Below are positions 42,365 to 50,521 of a stretch of DNA of 63,826 bases, in pieces (position 1 is the first letter of the stretch; every line of letters begins with the position of its first letter). The notes under the pieces are model-generated. The model saw only the letters and a program-made list of their open reading frames with translations. It made no database searches and was not told the DNA's origin. Source of the DNA: Streptomyces sp. DvalAA-43. Its GTDB lineage: Bacteria > Actinomycetota > Actinomycetes > Streptomycetales > Streptomycetaceae. The position numbers were made by a program, and so were the translations under genes. The stretch spans positions 1-63,826 of the forward strand of contig NZ_FMBW01000079.1 in the NCBI RefSeq assembly GCF_900091725.1, given 5' to 3'.

Positions 42365-43873
42365 GTGACTGTCACCGACCTGGTGTCGTACGAGGACGCG
42401 CTCGCGTCCTACGACCCCGTCATGGGCCTGGAGGTCCATGTCGAGCTCGGCACCAAGACCAAGATGTTCTGCGGCTGCTCCACCGAGCTCAAGCAGGACG
42501 CCAACTCCCAGACCTGCCCGGTCTGTCTCGGCCTGCCCGGCGCACTGCCGGTCGTCAACGAGATCGGCGTCGAGTCCGCCATCAAGATCGGCCTCGCGCT
42601 GAACTGCGAGATCGCCGAGTGGTGCCGCTTCGCCCGGAAGAACTACTTCTATCCGGACATGCCGAAGAACTTCCAGACCTCCCAGTACGACGAGCCGATC
42701 GCCTACAACGGCTATCTGGACGTCCAGCTGGAGGACGGGGAGATCTTCCGGGTGCAGATCGAGCGCGCCCACATGGAGGAGGACACCGGCAAGTCGACCC
42801 ACGTCGGCGGTGCCACCGGCCGTATCCACGGCGCGTCCCACTCCCTGCTCGACTACAACCGCGCGGGCATCCCGCTCATCGAGATCGTCACCAAGCCGAT
42901 CGAGGGCGCGGGCGCACGCGCCCCCGAGGTCGCCAAGGCGTACGTCGCCGAGCTCCGCGAGCTCATCAAGGCGCTCGGCGTCTCGGAGGCCCGCATGGAG
43001 ATGGGCCAGATGCGCTGCGACGTCAACCTGTCGCTGCGCCCCCACGGCACCGAGACCTTCGGCACGCGCTCCGAGACGAAGAACGTGAACTCGCTGCGTT
43101 CCGTCGAGCGCGCCGCCCGCTTCGAGATCCAGCGCCATGCGGCGGTGCTGTCCTCCGGCGGCACGATCGTGCAGGAGACCCGGCACTTCCACGAGGAGGA
43201 CGGCTCGACCACGGCCGGCCGCATCAAGGACAACGCCGAGGACTACCGCTACTTCCCCGAGCCCGACCTGGTGCCGGTCGCCCCGGCCCGCGAGTGGGTC
43301 GAGGAGCTGCGCAAGGGCCTCCCCGAGCTGCCCCGGCTGCGCCGGTCGCGGCTCAAGGAGGAGTGGGGTGTCTCCGAACACGACATGCAGTCCATCCTCA
43401 ACGCCGGCGCGGTCGACCTGATCGTCGCCACGACCGACGCGGGCGCCCCCTCGGACCAGGCCCGCAAGTGGTGGATGGGCGAGCTGGCCCGTAACGCCAA
43501 CGAGACCGCCCGCGGCCTCGACGAGCTGCCGATCACCCCGGCGCAGGTGGCCAGGGTGGCCGAGCTCGTCGCCTCGGGCGACCTCAACGACAAGCTGGCC
43601 CGCCAGGTCATCGAGGGCGTCCTCGCGGGCGAGGGCGACCCGGACACCGTCGTCGAGAAGCGCGGCCTGAAGGTCGTCTCCGACGAGGGCGCGCTGTCCA
43701 CGGCCGTCGACGAGGCCATCGCGGCCAACGCCTCCATCGCGGACAAGATCCGCGGCGGCAAGGTCGCGGCGGCGGGCGCGCTCGTCGGCGCGGTCATGAA
43801 GGCCACCCGCGGCCAGGCGGACGCGGCCCGGGTGCGTGAGCTGATCCTGGAGAAGCTCGGCGTCGAGGGCTGA
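42365..43873 (+). CDS. gatB: Aspartyl/glutamyl-tRNA amidotransferase subunit B
   Basis: tRNA-binding kinase-like subunit of GatCAB, 502 residues. VMGLEVHVELGTKTKMFCGC at the N terminus and the zinc-type Cys pairs (CGC ... CPVCLGLPG) are family markers; C-terminal YqeY-like domain. GTG 42365 follows GAGAGGGAAG. It ends the operon at a strong terminator. Confidence 0.98.
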   Translation: MTVTDLVSYEDALASYDPVMGLEVHVELGTKTKMFCGCSTELKQDANSQTCPVCLGLPGALPVVNEIGVESAIKIGLALNCEIAEWCRFARKNYFYPDMPKNFQTSQYDEPIAYNGYLDVQLEDGEIFRVQIERAHMEEDTGKSTHVGGATGRIHGASHSLLDYNRAGIPLIEIVTKPIEGAGARAPEVAKAYVAELRELIKALGVSEARMEMGQMRCDVNLSLRPHGTETFGTRSETKNVNSLRSVERAARFEIQRHAAVLSSGGTIVQETRHFHEEDGSTTAGRIKDNAEDYRYFPEPDLVPVAPAREWVEELRKGLPELPRLRRSRLKEEWGVSEHDMQSILNAGAVDLIVATTDAGAPSDQARKWWMGELARNANETARGLDELPITPAQVARVAELVASGDLNDKLARQVIEGVLAGEGDPDTVVEKRGLKVVSDEGALSTAVDEAIAANASIADKIRGGKVAAAGALVGAVMKATRGQADAARVRELILEKLGVEG

Positions 43874-43892
43874 TCCACCAGGCCGTACGTCC

Positions 43893-43937
43893 CCGAAGGG
43901 GCGGTGCACCCGCAGGCCGGGCGCACCGCCCCTTCGG
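43893..43937 (+). terminator. gatCAB terminator, 15-bp stem
   Basis: CCGAAGGGGCGGTGC (43893-43907) pairs perfectly with GCACCGCCCCTTCGG (43923-43937), 20 bp after the gatB stop. No T-tract. Confidence 0.85.
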
Positions 43938-44066
43938 CAGCTGAGGGGGTGTTGGACTTCCCGTACGACCTGTTGGACGTTCACCACGGAGCCGTCCGGA
44001 ATCCTTCCGCGCGCCACCCGGCTTGATTAGTTTCCCGGCTGTACGACAGGACTCGGGAGGCTCAAC

Positions 44067-46187
44067 TTGACCACGGACATTTCACGGCGACGGCTCTTCG
44101 CTCTCGGCGGCGGTGCTCTCGGCGCCGCGGCAGCGGGGTCGCTGCTGCCGCCGTCGCTGCAGGCCGCGATCGCCGCGCAGCCGGCACACTCGGCGGGGTC
44201 CGGAGGCCGTGACGGGCTCGGAGCCATCAAGCACGTGGTGATCCTGATGCAGGAGAACCGTTCCTTCGACCACTACTTCGGGACGCTCCGGGGCGTACGC
44301 GGCTTCGGTGACCGCAACGCCGTCGAGCTGCCCTCGGGCAAGCCGGTCTTCGAGCAGCCCGCACCGCTGGGCGCCTCCGTGCTGCCGTTCCCGGTGCGCG
44401 ACGCCGCCGAGACACAGAAGAAGGACCTCCAGTACATCGGCGCGCTCGACCACTCCTGGAGCGGTGGCGGCAAGGCGTGGGCCGGCGGGTGGATGAACGG
44501 CTGGGTGACCGCGAAGACGGCCGCCACCATGGCGTACTACGACCGCCGCGACATCCCGCTGCACTACGAACTCGCCGACACCTTCACGGTCTGCGACGCC
44601 TACCACTCCTCCATCCACTCCTCGACCAGCCCCAACCGCAACCACCTGTGGAGCGGGAAGACGGGCAACGAGCCCAACGGCAAGCGGGCCGTCGGCAACG
44701 ACGCGTACGACGAGGGCACCCACCCCGGCTACGACTGGGGCACCTACGCGGAGCGGCTGGACAGGGCCGGGCACAGCTGGCGCACGTACACCGAGTGGGA
44801 GAACTTCACCGACAACCAGATCGAGTTCTTCGCCACCTTCAAGGCGATCGCCCGCAAGGCGCTGGCGAAGACCGGCGGCCACACGTACATGGAGTCGTTC
44901 TACTCCGTGGTGCGGGACGCGGACGCCGCGGAGCGGGAGCGGCTGTTCGGCCTGCTGGAGGAGGGTGTCGCCACCCTGAACAAGACCGAGCGCCGCCTCT
45001 TCGAGAGGGCGCTGCGCCGGGTGGAGACCGGGACGCTGGCCGACGAGTTCGCCAAGGACGTGGCGGCGGGCACCCTGCCCGAGGTCTCCTACCTGGTGCC
45101 CTCCGCCGTCGACTCCGAGCACCCGAGCGTCTCCTCGCCGATCCACAGCGCGACGATCGTCTACAAGGTCCTGGACGCGCTGGGCAAGCACCCCGATGTG
45201 TGGCGGCACACCGCGGTCTTCATCAACTACGACGAGAACGACGGCTTCTTCGACCACGTGCCGCCGCCGGTCGCCTCGCCCGAGGTGACCGAGGAGCAGT
45301 GGGAGGGCAAGCCCACCGGCCTCGGCATGCGGGTGCCGATGCTCGTCGTGTCGCCGTGGACCATCGGCGGCTACGTCTGCTCCGAGGTCTTCGACCACAC
45401 CTCCGTGATCCGCTTCCTGGAGCGCTGGACCGGAGTGAAGGAACCCAACATCGGCCACTGGCGGCGCACTGTCACCGGCGACCTGACCTCGGCCTTCGAC
45501 TTCACGCGCGCACGCCGTCGCCCCGAGGTGGAACAGCCGGGCGCCATCCCGCCGTTCAGCGGACGCTGGGCGCCGAAGCCGCCGGCCGTGCAGCACATGC
45601 CCGAGCAGGAGCCCGGCGCCCGCCCGGCCCGCGCGCTGCCCTACCAGCCGGACGCGCAGGCGAAGCTGGTGAACGGCGCGGTGCGGGTGGCCCTCAGCAA
45701 CACCGGGCGCTCCTCGGCGCACTTCGCGCTGTACCCGTACGCGGGCGAGTTCCCCGTGCCGCAGCACCGGGACGTGAAGCACACGGCGCAGTGGACGGTG
45801 CCGGTCAGCGGAGCCGCGTACCGGTTCACCGTGACGGGGCCGAACGGCTTCCGCCGCGAGTTCGCCGGGTCCGCGAAGAACGGCGCCCCGGCCGAGGTCG
45901 CCTCGCGGGTCGACGCCCATGAGCGCGACCTCCACCTCACGCTGCGCAACACGGGCCGCACCACGCTCACCTTCACCGTGCGCCCGCTGGGCTACGTGGA
46001 CGAGGCGGACCTGCGGGACTGGACCCGGACCGTCAAGGTCAAGCCGGGACGCAGCCGCACGGTGGTGCACTCGGCGGCCGACGCGCACGGCTGGTACGAC
46101 CTGGCCGTCACCGTCGACGGGGACGACGTCTTCCGGCGCCGGCTGATGGGCCACATCGAGAACGGCCGGGCGAGCGTCTCGGGCTGA
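44067..46187 (+). CDS. Phosphocholine-specific phospholipase C, Tat-exported
   Basis: A 706-residue extracellular non-haemolytic-type phospholipase C of the acid-phosphatase/PLC superfamily. Tat signal ISRRRLFALGGGALG; metal and nucleophile region VVILMQENRSFDHYFG; later NYDENDGFFDHVPPP. Two C-terminal domains (about 490-700) match the usual DUF756-type repeats. Start is TTG 44067 behind GGGAGG. Related genes are often phosphate regulated, but I see only a single GTTCACC (43979), not a PHO box. A stable hairpin follows. Confidence 0.94.
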   Translation: MTTDISRRRLFALGGGALGAAAAGSLLPPSLQAAIAAQPAHSAGSGGRDGLGAIKHVVILMQENRSFDHYFGTLRGVRGFGDRNAVELPSGKPVFEQPAPLGASVLPFPVRDAAETQKKDLQYIGALDHSWSGGGKAWAGGWMNGWVTAKTAATMAYYDRRDIPLHYELADTFTVCDAYHSSIHSSTSPNRNHLWSGKTGNEPNGKRAVGNDAYDEGTHPGYDWGTYAERLDRAGHSWRTYTEWENFTDNQIEFFATFKAIARKALAKTGGHTYMESFYSVVRDADAAERERLFGLLEEGVATLNKTERRLFERALRRVETGTLADEFAKDVAAGTLPEVSYLVPSAVDSEHPSVSSPIHSATIVYKVLDALGKHPDVWRHTAVFINYDENDGFFDHVPPPVASPEVTEEQWEGKPTGLGMRVPMLVVSPWTIGGYVCSEVFDHTSVIRFLERWTGVKEPNIGHWRRTVTGDLTSAFDFTRARRRPEVEQPGAIPPFSGRWAPKPPAVQHMPEQEPGARPARALPYQPDAQAKLVNGAVRVALSNTGRSSAHFALYPYAGEFPVPQHRDVKHTAQWTVPVSGAAYRFTVTGPNGFRREFAGSAKNGAPAEVASRVDAHERDLHLTLRNTGRTTLTFTVRPLGYVDEADLRDWTRTVKVKPGRSRTVVHSAADAHGWYDLAVTVDGDDVFRRRLMGHIENGRASVSG

Positions 46188-46198
46188 CCGGGGACGCC

Positions 46199-46233
46199 GG
46201 GGCGCCGTGGACCGTCGTACGGCGCGGCGCCCC
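46199..46233 (+). terminator. Hairpin after the phospholipase gene
   Basis: GGGGCGCCG (46199-46207) pairs with CGGCGCCCC (46225-46233), 11 bp after the stop codon. Confidence 0.65.
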
Positions 46234-46379
46234 GCCGCACGCCACTGTGAGTAAGGCCACGAAAGGGACAAAGGATCACGTTCGGCTGCCAGAGTGACGG
46301 TTCTCAGGTCATGCGTTCTCTGCGGGTAATTCATCTTTTATACCGGCAAGGGGCCACGAACCAGCAGGGAGCACGTCCG

Positions 46380-48614
46380 TTGGCTGCCATCGCCCGCTGG
46401 TGCATCAGGCACCGCCTTCTCGCCGTTCTCCTCTGGCTGCTCGCCCTCGGCGGCACGGCCACCGCGGCGGGCCTCGCGGGTTCCGCGTACTCCAACGACT
46501 ACGAGGTGCCCGGTACGGAGTCCGGCCGGGCCGCCGATCTCCTCAGGAACGGCTTCACGGATCTCGGCGGTGACACCGACACCATCGTCTGGCACACCTC
46601 CGACTCCACCGTGCGGGCCGACGACGTCCGCCAGACGATGACCCGGACCCTGCACGCGGTCGAGGAACTGCCCGGGGTCGGCGCGGTCACCGGACCGTAC
46701 GGGGCGTCCGGCGCCGCACAGATCAGCGGCGACGGACACACCGCCTACGCCGCGATCACCTTCGACCAGCGGGTCGAGGACATCCCGTCGCAGCAGGTCA
46801 GGGCCGTCGTCGACACCGCCCAGGCGGCTGCCGGGGACCACCTCCAGGTGGAGCTGGGCGGCCCCGCCGTCGCCCTCACCGAAGCGCCCTCCGCCCATCT
46901 CAGCGAGGTCGTCGGAGTCGTCGTCGCGGCGGTCGTCCTCTTCCTCGCCTTCGGCTCGCTCGCCGCCAGCATGCTGCCCATCGCCACCGCTCTCGTCTCC
47001 GTCGGCACCGCCTACGCGGGCACCGTCCTGCTCGGCCATCTGATGACCGTCGCCGACTTCGCCCCCATGCTGGGCATGCTGATAGGGCTCGGAGTCGGCA
47101 TTGACTACGCGCTGTTCATCGTCACCCGGCACCGCAGAGGACTGCGCAGGGGCCTCTCCGTCACCGAGGCCGCGCAGAACGCCGTCGCGACGACGGGCCG
47201 CGCCGTGGTCTTCGCCGGGGCCACCGTCTGCGTCGCGCTGCTCGGCATGCTGATCCTGCGGCTCGGGTTCCTCAACGGTGTGGCGATCGCCGCCTCGCTC
47301 ACCGTCGTCCTGACCGTGGCCGCCTCGGTGACCCTGCTCCCGGCCCTGCTGTCGTTCATCGGCACCCGGGCGCTGAGCCGGAGCGAGCGCCGGCGGCTCG
47401 CCGAGCACGGCCCGCGACCCGAGGTGCCCACGGGCTTCGCCGCCCGCTGGTCCGCCTTCGTCGAACGCCACCCCAAGCTGCTCGGGGCCCTGGCCGCCGT
47501 GGTGATGCTGGTACTGGCGCTGCCCACCTTCTCCCTGCACCTGGGCACCTCCGACCAGGGCAACAACCCCGCCTCGTCGACCACCCGCAAGGCGTACGAC
47601 CTGCTGGCCGACGGATTCGGCCCCGGTGTCAACGGGCCGCTGACGATCGCCGCGCGGCTGGACGGCGCGGACGACCGGCTCGCCATGGACGGCCTGCCCG
47701 CCACGCTGCGGTCCACCGAGGGCGTGGCCTCGGTCGGCCCGGTCACGTACAACAGCAGCGGTGGTACGGCCTTCGTCACCGTCGTACCGACGTCGTCGCC
47801 GCAGTCCCAGCAGACCAGCGCGCTGGTGGACCGGCTGCGCGCCGAGGTCCTGCCGCGGGCCGGGGAGAACACCTCGCTCAAGGCCCATGTCGGGGGAGTG
47901 ACCGCCGGCTACGACGATTTCGCCCGGATCATCATCGGTAAACTCCCGCTCTTCGTCGGGGTGGTCATAGGGCTCGGCTGTCTGCTCCTGCTGCTGGCCT
48001 TCCGGTCGATCGGCATTCCGCTGAAGGCCGCCGTGATGAACGTGGCCGCCGTCGCCTCCTCGTTCGGAGTCGTCGTCGCGATCTTCCAGTGGGGGTGGGG
48101 GAGCGAACTGCTGGGGCTCGGCAGCGCGGGGCCCGTCGAACCGTTCCTGCCGGTGATCATGGTGTCCGTGCTCTTCGGGCTGTCGATGGACTACCAGGTG
48201 TTCCTGGTGGGGCGGATGTACGAGGAGTGGCTGGAGACCGGGGACAACCGGCGGGCCGTCCGGGTGGGCCTGGCCGAGACCGGCCGGGTGATCAACTCCG
48301 CGGCCGTGATCATGATTTCGGTCTTCCTGGCGTTCGTCCTCAGCGGGGACCGGGTCATCGCCATGTTCGGCATCGCGCTCGCCGCGGCCGTCCTGCTGGA
48401 CGCCTTCGTCCTGCGTACGCTGCTGGTCCCCGCGCTGATGCATCTGCTGGGCGGGGCGAACTGGTGGCTGCCGCGCAGGCTGGACCGGCTGCTGCCGCGG
48501 ATCAGCATCGAGCCTCCCGAATCCGGATCCGGGCTGCCGCATGCGAAGATCCCGCAGGCGGCGCAACCGGTTCCGGTGGCGCAGGCGATGGAAGCGGTTC
48601 GAGAAGGAGCATGA
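46380..48614 (+). CDS. MMPL/RND-family transporter
   Basis: A 744-residue RND-type membrane transporter. Twelve-helix layout with two large external loops; characteristic helix motifs GLGVGIDYALFIVTRHRR and FGLSMDYQVFLVGRMY carry the proton-relay Asp-Tyr. Start TTG 46380 (LAAIARWCIRHR) follows GGGAG by 7 bp. The frame stays open to 46311, but that extension includes a TTA codon and a TATACC-like -10, arguing against it. Cargo unknown (lipids, drugs or peptides). Its TGA overlaps the ATG of the acetyltransferase gene. Confidence 0.92.
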   Translation: MAAIARWCIRHRLLAVLLWLLALGGTATAAGLAGSAYSNDYEVPGTESGRAADLLRNGFTDLGGDTDTIVWHTSDSTVRADDVRQTMTRTLHAVEELPGVGAVTGPYGASGAAQISGDGHTAYAAITFDQRVEDIPSQQVRAVVDTAQAAAGDHLQVELGGPAVALTEAPSAHLSEVVGVVVAAVVLFLAFGSLAASMLPIATALVSVGTAYAGTVLLGHLMTVADFAPMLGMLIGLGVGIDYALFIVTRHRRGLRRGLSVTEAAQNAVATTGRAVVFAGATVCVALLGMLILRLGFLNGVAIAASLTVVLTVAASVTLLPALLSFIGTRALSRSERRRLAEHGPRPEVPTGFAARWSAFVERHPKLLGALAAVVMLVLALPTFSLHLGTSDQGNNPASSTTRKAYDLLADGFGPGVNGPLTIAARLDGADDRLAMDGLPATLRSTEGVASVGPVTYNSSGGTAFVTVVPTSSPQSQQTSALVDRLRAEVLPRAGENTSLKAHVGGVTAGYDDFARIIIGKLPLFVGVVIGLGCLLLLLAFRSIGIPLKAAVMNVAAVASSFGVVVAIFQWGWGSELLGLGSAGPVEPFLPVIMVSVLFGLSMDYQVFLVGRMYEEWLETGDNRRAVRVGLAETGRVINSAAVIMISVFLAFVLSGDRVIAMFGIALAAAVLLDAFVLRTLLVPALMHLLGGANWWLPRRLDRLLPRISIEPPESGSGLPHAKIPQAAQPVPVAQAMEAVREGA

Positions 48615-49168
48615 TGTTCGCGATATCCCTGGGTGACGACGGAGCGGAACTGCGTCCGCTGGAGATCTGGCAGGCGCAGGAGTTCCTCGACCACATGGAC
48701 CGGGCCCGGGAGTCCATCGATCCGTGGATCCCCTTCGCCTCCTTCGCCACCGACCTGGACTCGGCGCGTGCGCTGCTGCGGAAGTACGCGGACAAGCAGG
48801 CGGCGGACGAGGGACGGATCTACGGCATCTGGCTGGAGGGCGCACTCGTCGGCGGTGTCATGTTCCGGGTCTTCGACGCGGAGTCGGGGAACTGCGAGAT
48901 CGGCTGCTGGCTGGAGCCGGCGGGCCAGGGGCGCGGCCTGATCACCCGGGCGGCCCGCAAGCTCATCGACTGGGCCTTCCGGGTGCGCGGCATGCACCGC
49001 GTGGAGTGGGACGCGTCCGCCGCCAACACCGCCAGCATCGCGGTGGCCCAGCGGCTCGGCATGACGCGCGACGGGGTGCTGCGCCAGAACTACCTGTACC
49101 GGGGCGAGCGGCACGACTCGGAGATCTGGTCGTTGCTGGCCCCGGAGTGGGGGGCGCGGCAGGCCTGA
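48614..49168 (+). CDS. GNAT acetyltransferase, RimJ/RimL type
   Basis: A 184-residue acetyltransferase. The acetyl-CoA loop reads GQGRGLITRAARKLIDWAF and the GNAT core continues HRVEWDASAANTASIAVAQRLGM, typical of Rim-type enzymes that acetylate protein N termini or small amines. Two ATGs (48611, 48614) overlap the MMPL stop; GAAGGAG fits 48614 best. Coupling to the transporter suggests a linked role, not proven. Confidence 0.9.
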   Translation: MFAISLGDDGAELRPLEIWQAQEFLDHMDRARESIDPWIPFASFATDLDSARALLRKYADKQAADEGRIYGIWLEGALVGGVMFRVFDAESGNCEIGCWLEPAGQGRGLITRAARKLIDWAFRVRGMHRVEWDASAANTASIAVAQRLGMTRDGVLRQNYLYRGERHDSEIWSLLAPEWGARQA

Positions 49169-49228
49169 GACGGGATCTCCGGCGCCGCCTGCCCGGTGGT
49201 CGTTAAGGGGGCTCTCATCCGGGCCGCC

Positions 49229-49234
49229 TAGCGT
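49229..49234 (+). promoter_or_regulatory. Candidate leaderless -10 element
   Basis: TAGCGT lies 7 bp before ATG 49242, with CGTTAAGG further upstream. No ribosome-binding site. Confidence 0.4.
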
Positions 49235-49241
49235 GCGCGAC

Positions 49242-49880
49242 ATGAACCCCACGACTTCCGCCAACCCCACCGACCCCACCGCCCCCTCGGCTCCCGATGC
49301 CGAGGAGATCTCGACCGAGAAGATCGCGACCGAGAAGACCGCGTTCGACACGGGCAAGGCCGACAGCAAGGGCACTGACGGGGCCGACGACAGGGCCGAC
49401 GACGGAGCCGGGGAGGCGCTCGCGGAGACCGAGGACCTGGACCCGGACGACTTCGACGACCCGGCGAAGGAGCCCTCCGGACTCGGCGCGGCGGCCTCCG
49501 CCGTGGCCGCGGCCGCACTCGGCGTCGTCGCGCTCACCGGCTCCTGGACCGGCAAGTTCGCCGCCGAGCGCGAGACCCTGATCGGCCAGATCAAGACCTC
49601 GTCCAACAGCACCGCCGCCCAGCAGATCTCCGAGATCTACGGGGACGCCTGGCACTCCACCGCACTGGTCAACGGACTGTTCGCCCTGCTCGCCCTGCTG
49701 GCCGGAGTCTTCGCCCTGGTCCGCCCGGCCTTCGGCGCACCCTCCGCGCACCCGCAGCCCGGCTGGGTGCGGGCCGTCGCGACCGCCGGCATCGCCCTCG
49801 GTGTCCTCGGCCTGGTGATCTCCATCGGCATGTACTTCGACCTCATCGTGCCGCTGCCGACCGCGGGCGCCGCCCAGTGA
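49242..49880 (+). CDS. Membrane protein of unknown function with acidic N-terminal tail
   Basis: A 212-residue protein. The first 85 residues are disordered and acidic (Asp/Glu/Thr/Ala rich). Three helices follow (about 90-110, 140-163, 175-205). Between helices 1 and 2 is a polar loop (ERETLIGQIKTSSNSTAAQQ). No recognised domain. ATG 49242 is probably leaderless; GTG 49233 would add three residues. Confidence 0.75.
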   Translation: MNPTTSANPTDPTAPSAPDAEEISTEKIATEKTAFDTGKADSKGTDGADDRADDGAGEALAETEDLDPDDFDDPAKEPSGLGAAASAVAAAALGVVALTGSWTGKFAAERETLIGQIKTSSNSTAAQQISEIYGDAWHSTALVNGLFALLALLAGVFALVRPAFGAPSAHPQPGWVRAVATAGIALGVLGLVISIGMYFDLIVPLPTAGAAQ

Positions 49881-50129
49881 GGACGAGGGGCGAAGGCCCT
49901 GGGCGACTACGGAACGGGCGGGACCTTTTCCCACCGGCCTAAGGCATCCGCCCCGGCCACCCCGCCCCGTATGCGGCGGTGTCCGCGACGCGCTAAGGCA
50001 TTCCGTACCGCGAAGATGCGGATCCTGCCCGATGCGGCAGCACCTCCCGGAAGACGACAGTGGCGGCACGGCAGAAACCCTGCCGCCACCGAACGGCCCC
50101 GACCGGCCGTCGTCCTCCGGGAGAAGAAC
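49881..50129 (+). promoter_or_regulatory. Spacer with direct repeats and hairpin
   Basis: CTAAGGCAT occurs at 49939-49947 and 49993-50001, 54 bp apart, each followed by CCG-like bases. GTGGCGGCA / TGCCGCCAC (50060-50068, 50081-50089) forms a 9-bp stem hairpin. These may be regulator sites or promoter elements for the small gene downstream. Confidence 0.4.
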
Positions 50130-50318
50130 ATGGACACGTTTGAAATCAACAGGCTGCACGTGGCCGAACTGCTCGGCCGGGCCGAGCGGGAGCGGGTGGT
50201 CCGGCAGACCGTCCGCGCCCGCCGGGATGCCCGCAGGGCCGCCCGGCGGGCATCCCGGCGCAGGGCGGCGGGGAGACCGGCGAGCACCGACCGGGAGCGA
50301 TTCGCCCACGCCGCGTGA
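50130..50318 (+). CDS. Small basic protein, 62 aa
   Basis: ATG 50130 is preceded by GGGAGAAG. The 62-residue product (MDTFEINRLHVAELLGRAER ...) has a helical start and a highly basic Arg/Ala-rich middle (RRDARRAARRASRRRAAG). It could bind nucleic acid. The in-frame reading from 49971 lacks codon bias. Its TGA overlaps a GTG that opens the frame of the LAL regulator, but that intervening frame is repetitive and probably not translated. Confidence 0.6.
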   Translation: MDTFEINRLHVAELLGRAERERVVRQTVRARRDARRAARRASRRRAAGRPASTDRERFAHAA

Positions 50319-50333
50319 GGACCGCGCGCCGAC

Positions 50334-50483
50334 GCCCGGTGTCCGCCGGGTCGGTGCCTGGCAGGCCGGTGCCGGTCGGGCCGGAGTCTGATGGGCCGAC
50401 GTCTGGTGGGCCGGTGTCCGCCGGGCCGGAGTCTGATGGGCCGGTGCTCGCGAGGCCGGCGCCCACCGGACCGGCGCCCTGCG
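50334..50483 (+). repeat. Ten 15-bp tandem repeats upstream of the LAL regulator
   Basis: Exactly phased units such as GGCCGGAGTCTGATG (50379 and 50424, identical) and GGCCGGTGTCCGCCG (50409; the first unit at 50334 differs by one base). Read in frame they would encode xGPxS-like pentapeptides continuous with the LAL frame from 50315. Most similar in look to the 15-bp array after the P-loop gene (both GGGCCGG-based). Confidence 0.9.
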
Positions 50484-50521
50484 GCCCCCGACCGGGGCCC
50501 GCGCGATCCGGCCCGTATGCG

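Noticed and set aside
43979..43985. GTTCACC upstream of phospholipase C as a PHO box
   Set aside because: A PHO box needs at least two direct repeats 11 bp apart. Positions 43968 and 43990 do not match.
46311..46379. Longer MMPL N terminus from ATG 46311
   Set aside because: It would include TTA and a promoter-like TATACC; the TTG at 46380 has a good ribosome site.
50334..50483. CRISPR-like array
   Set aside because: Units are 15 bp and contiguous without unique spacers, so this is a tandem repeat.
50315..50521. LAL reading frame extended through the 15-bp repeats
   Set aside because: The peptide would be low complexity and the start has no independent ribosome site. Kept only as a finding.
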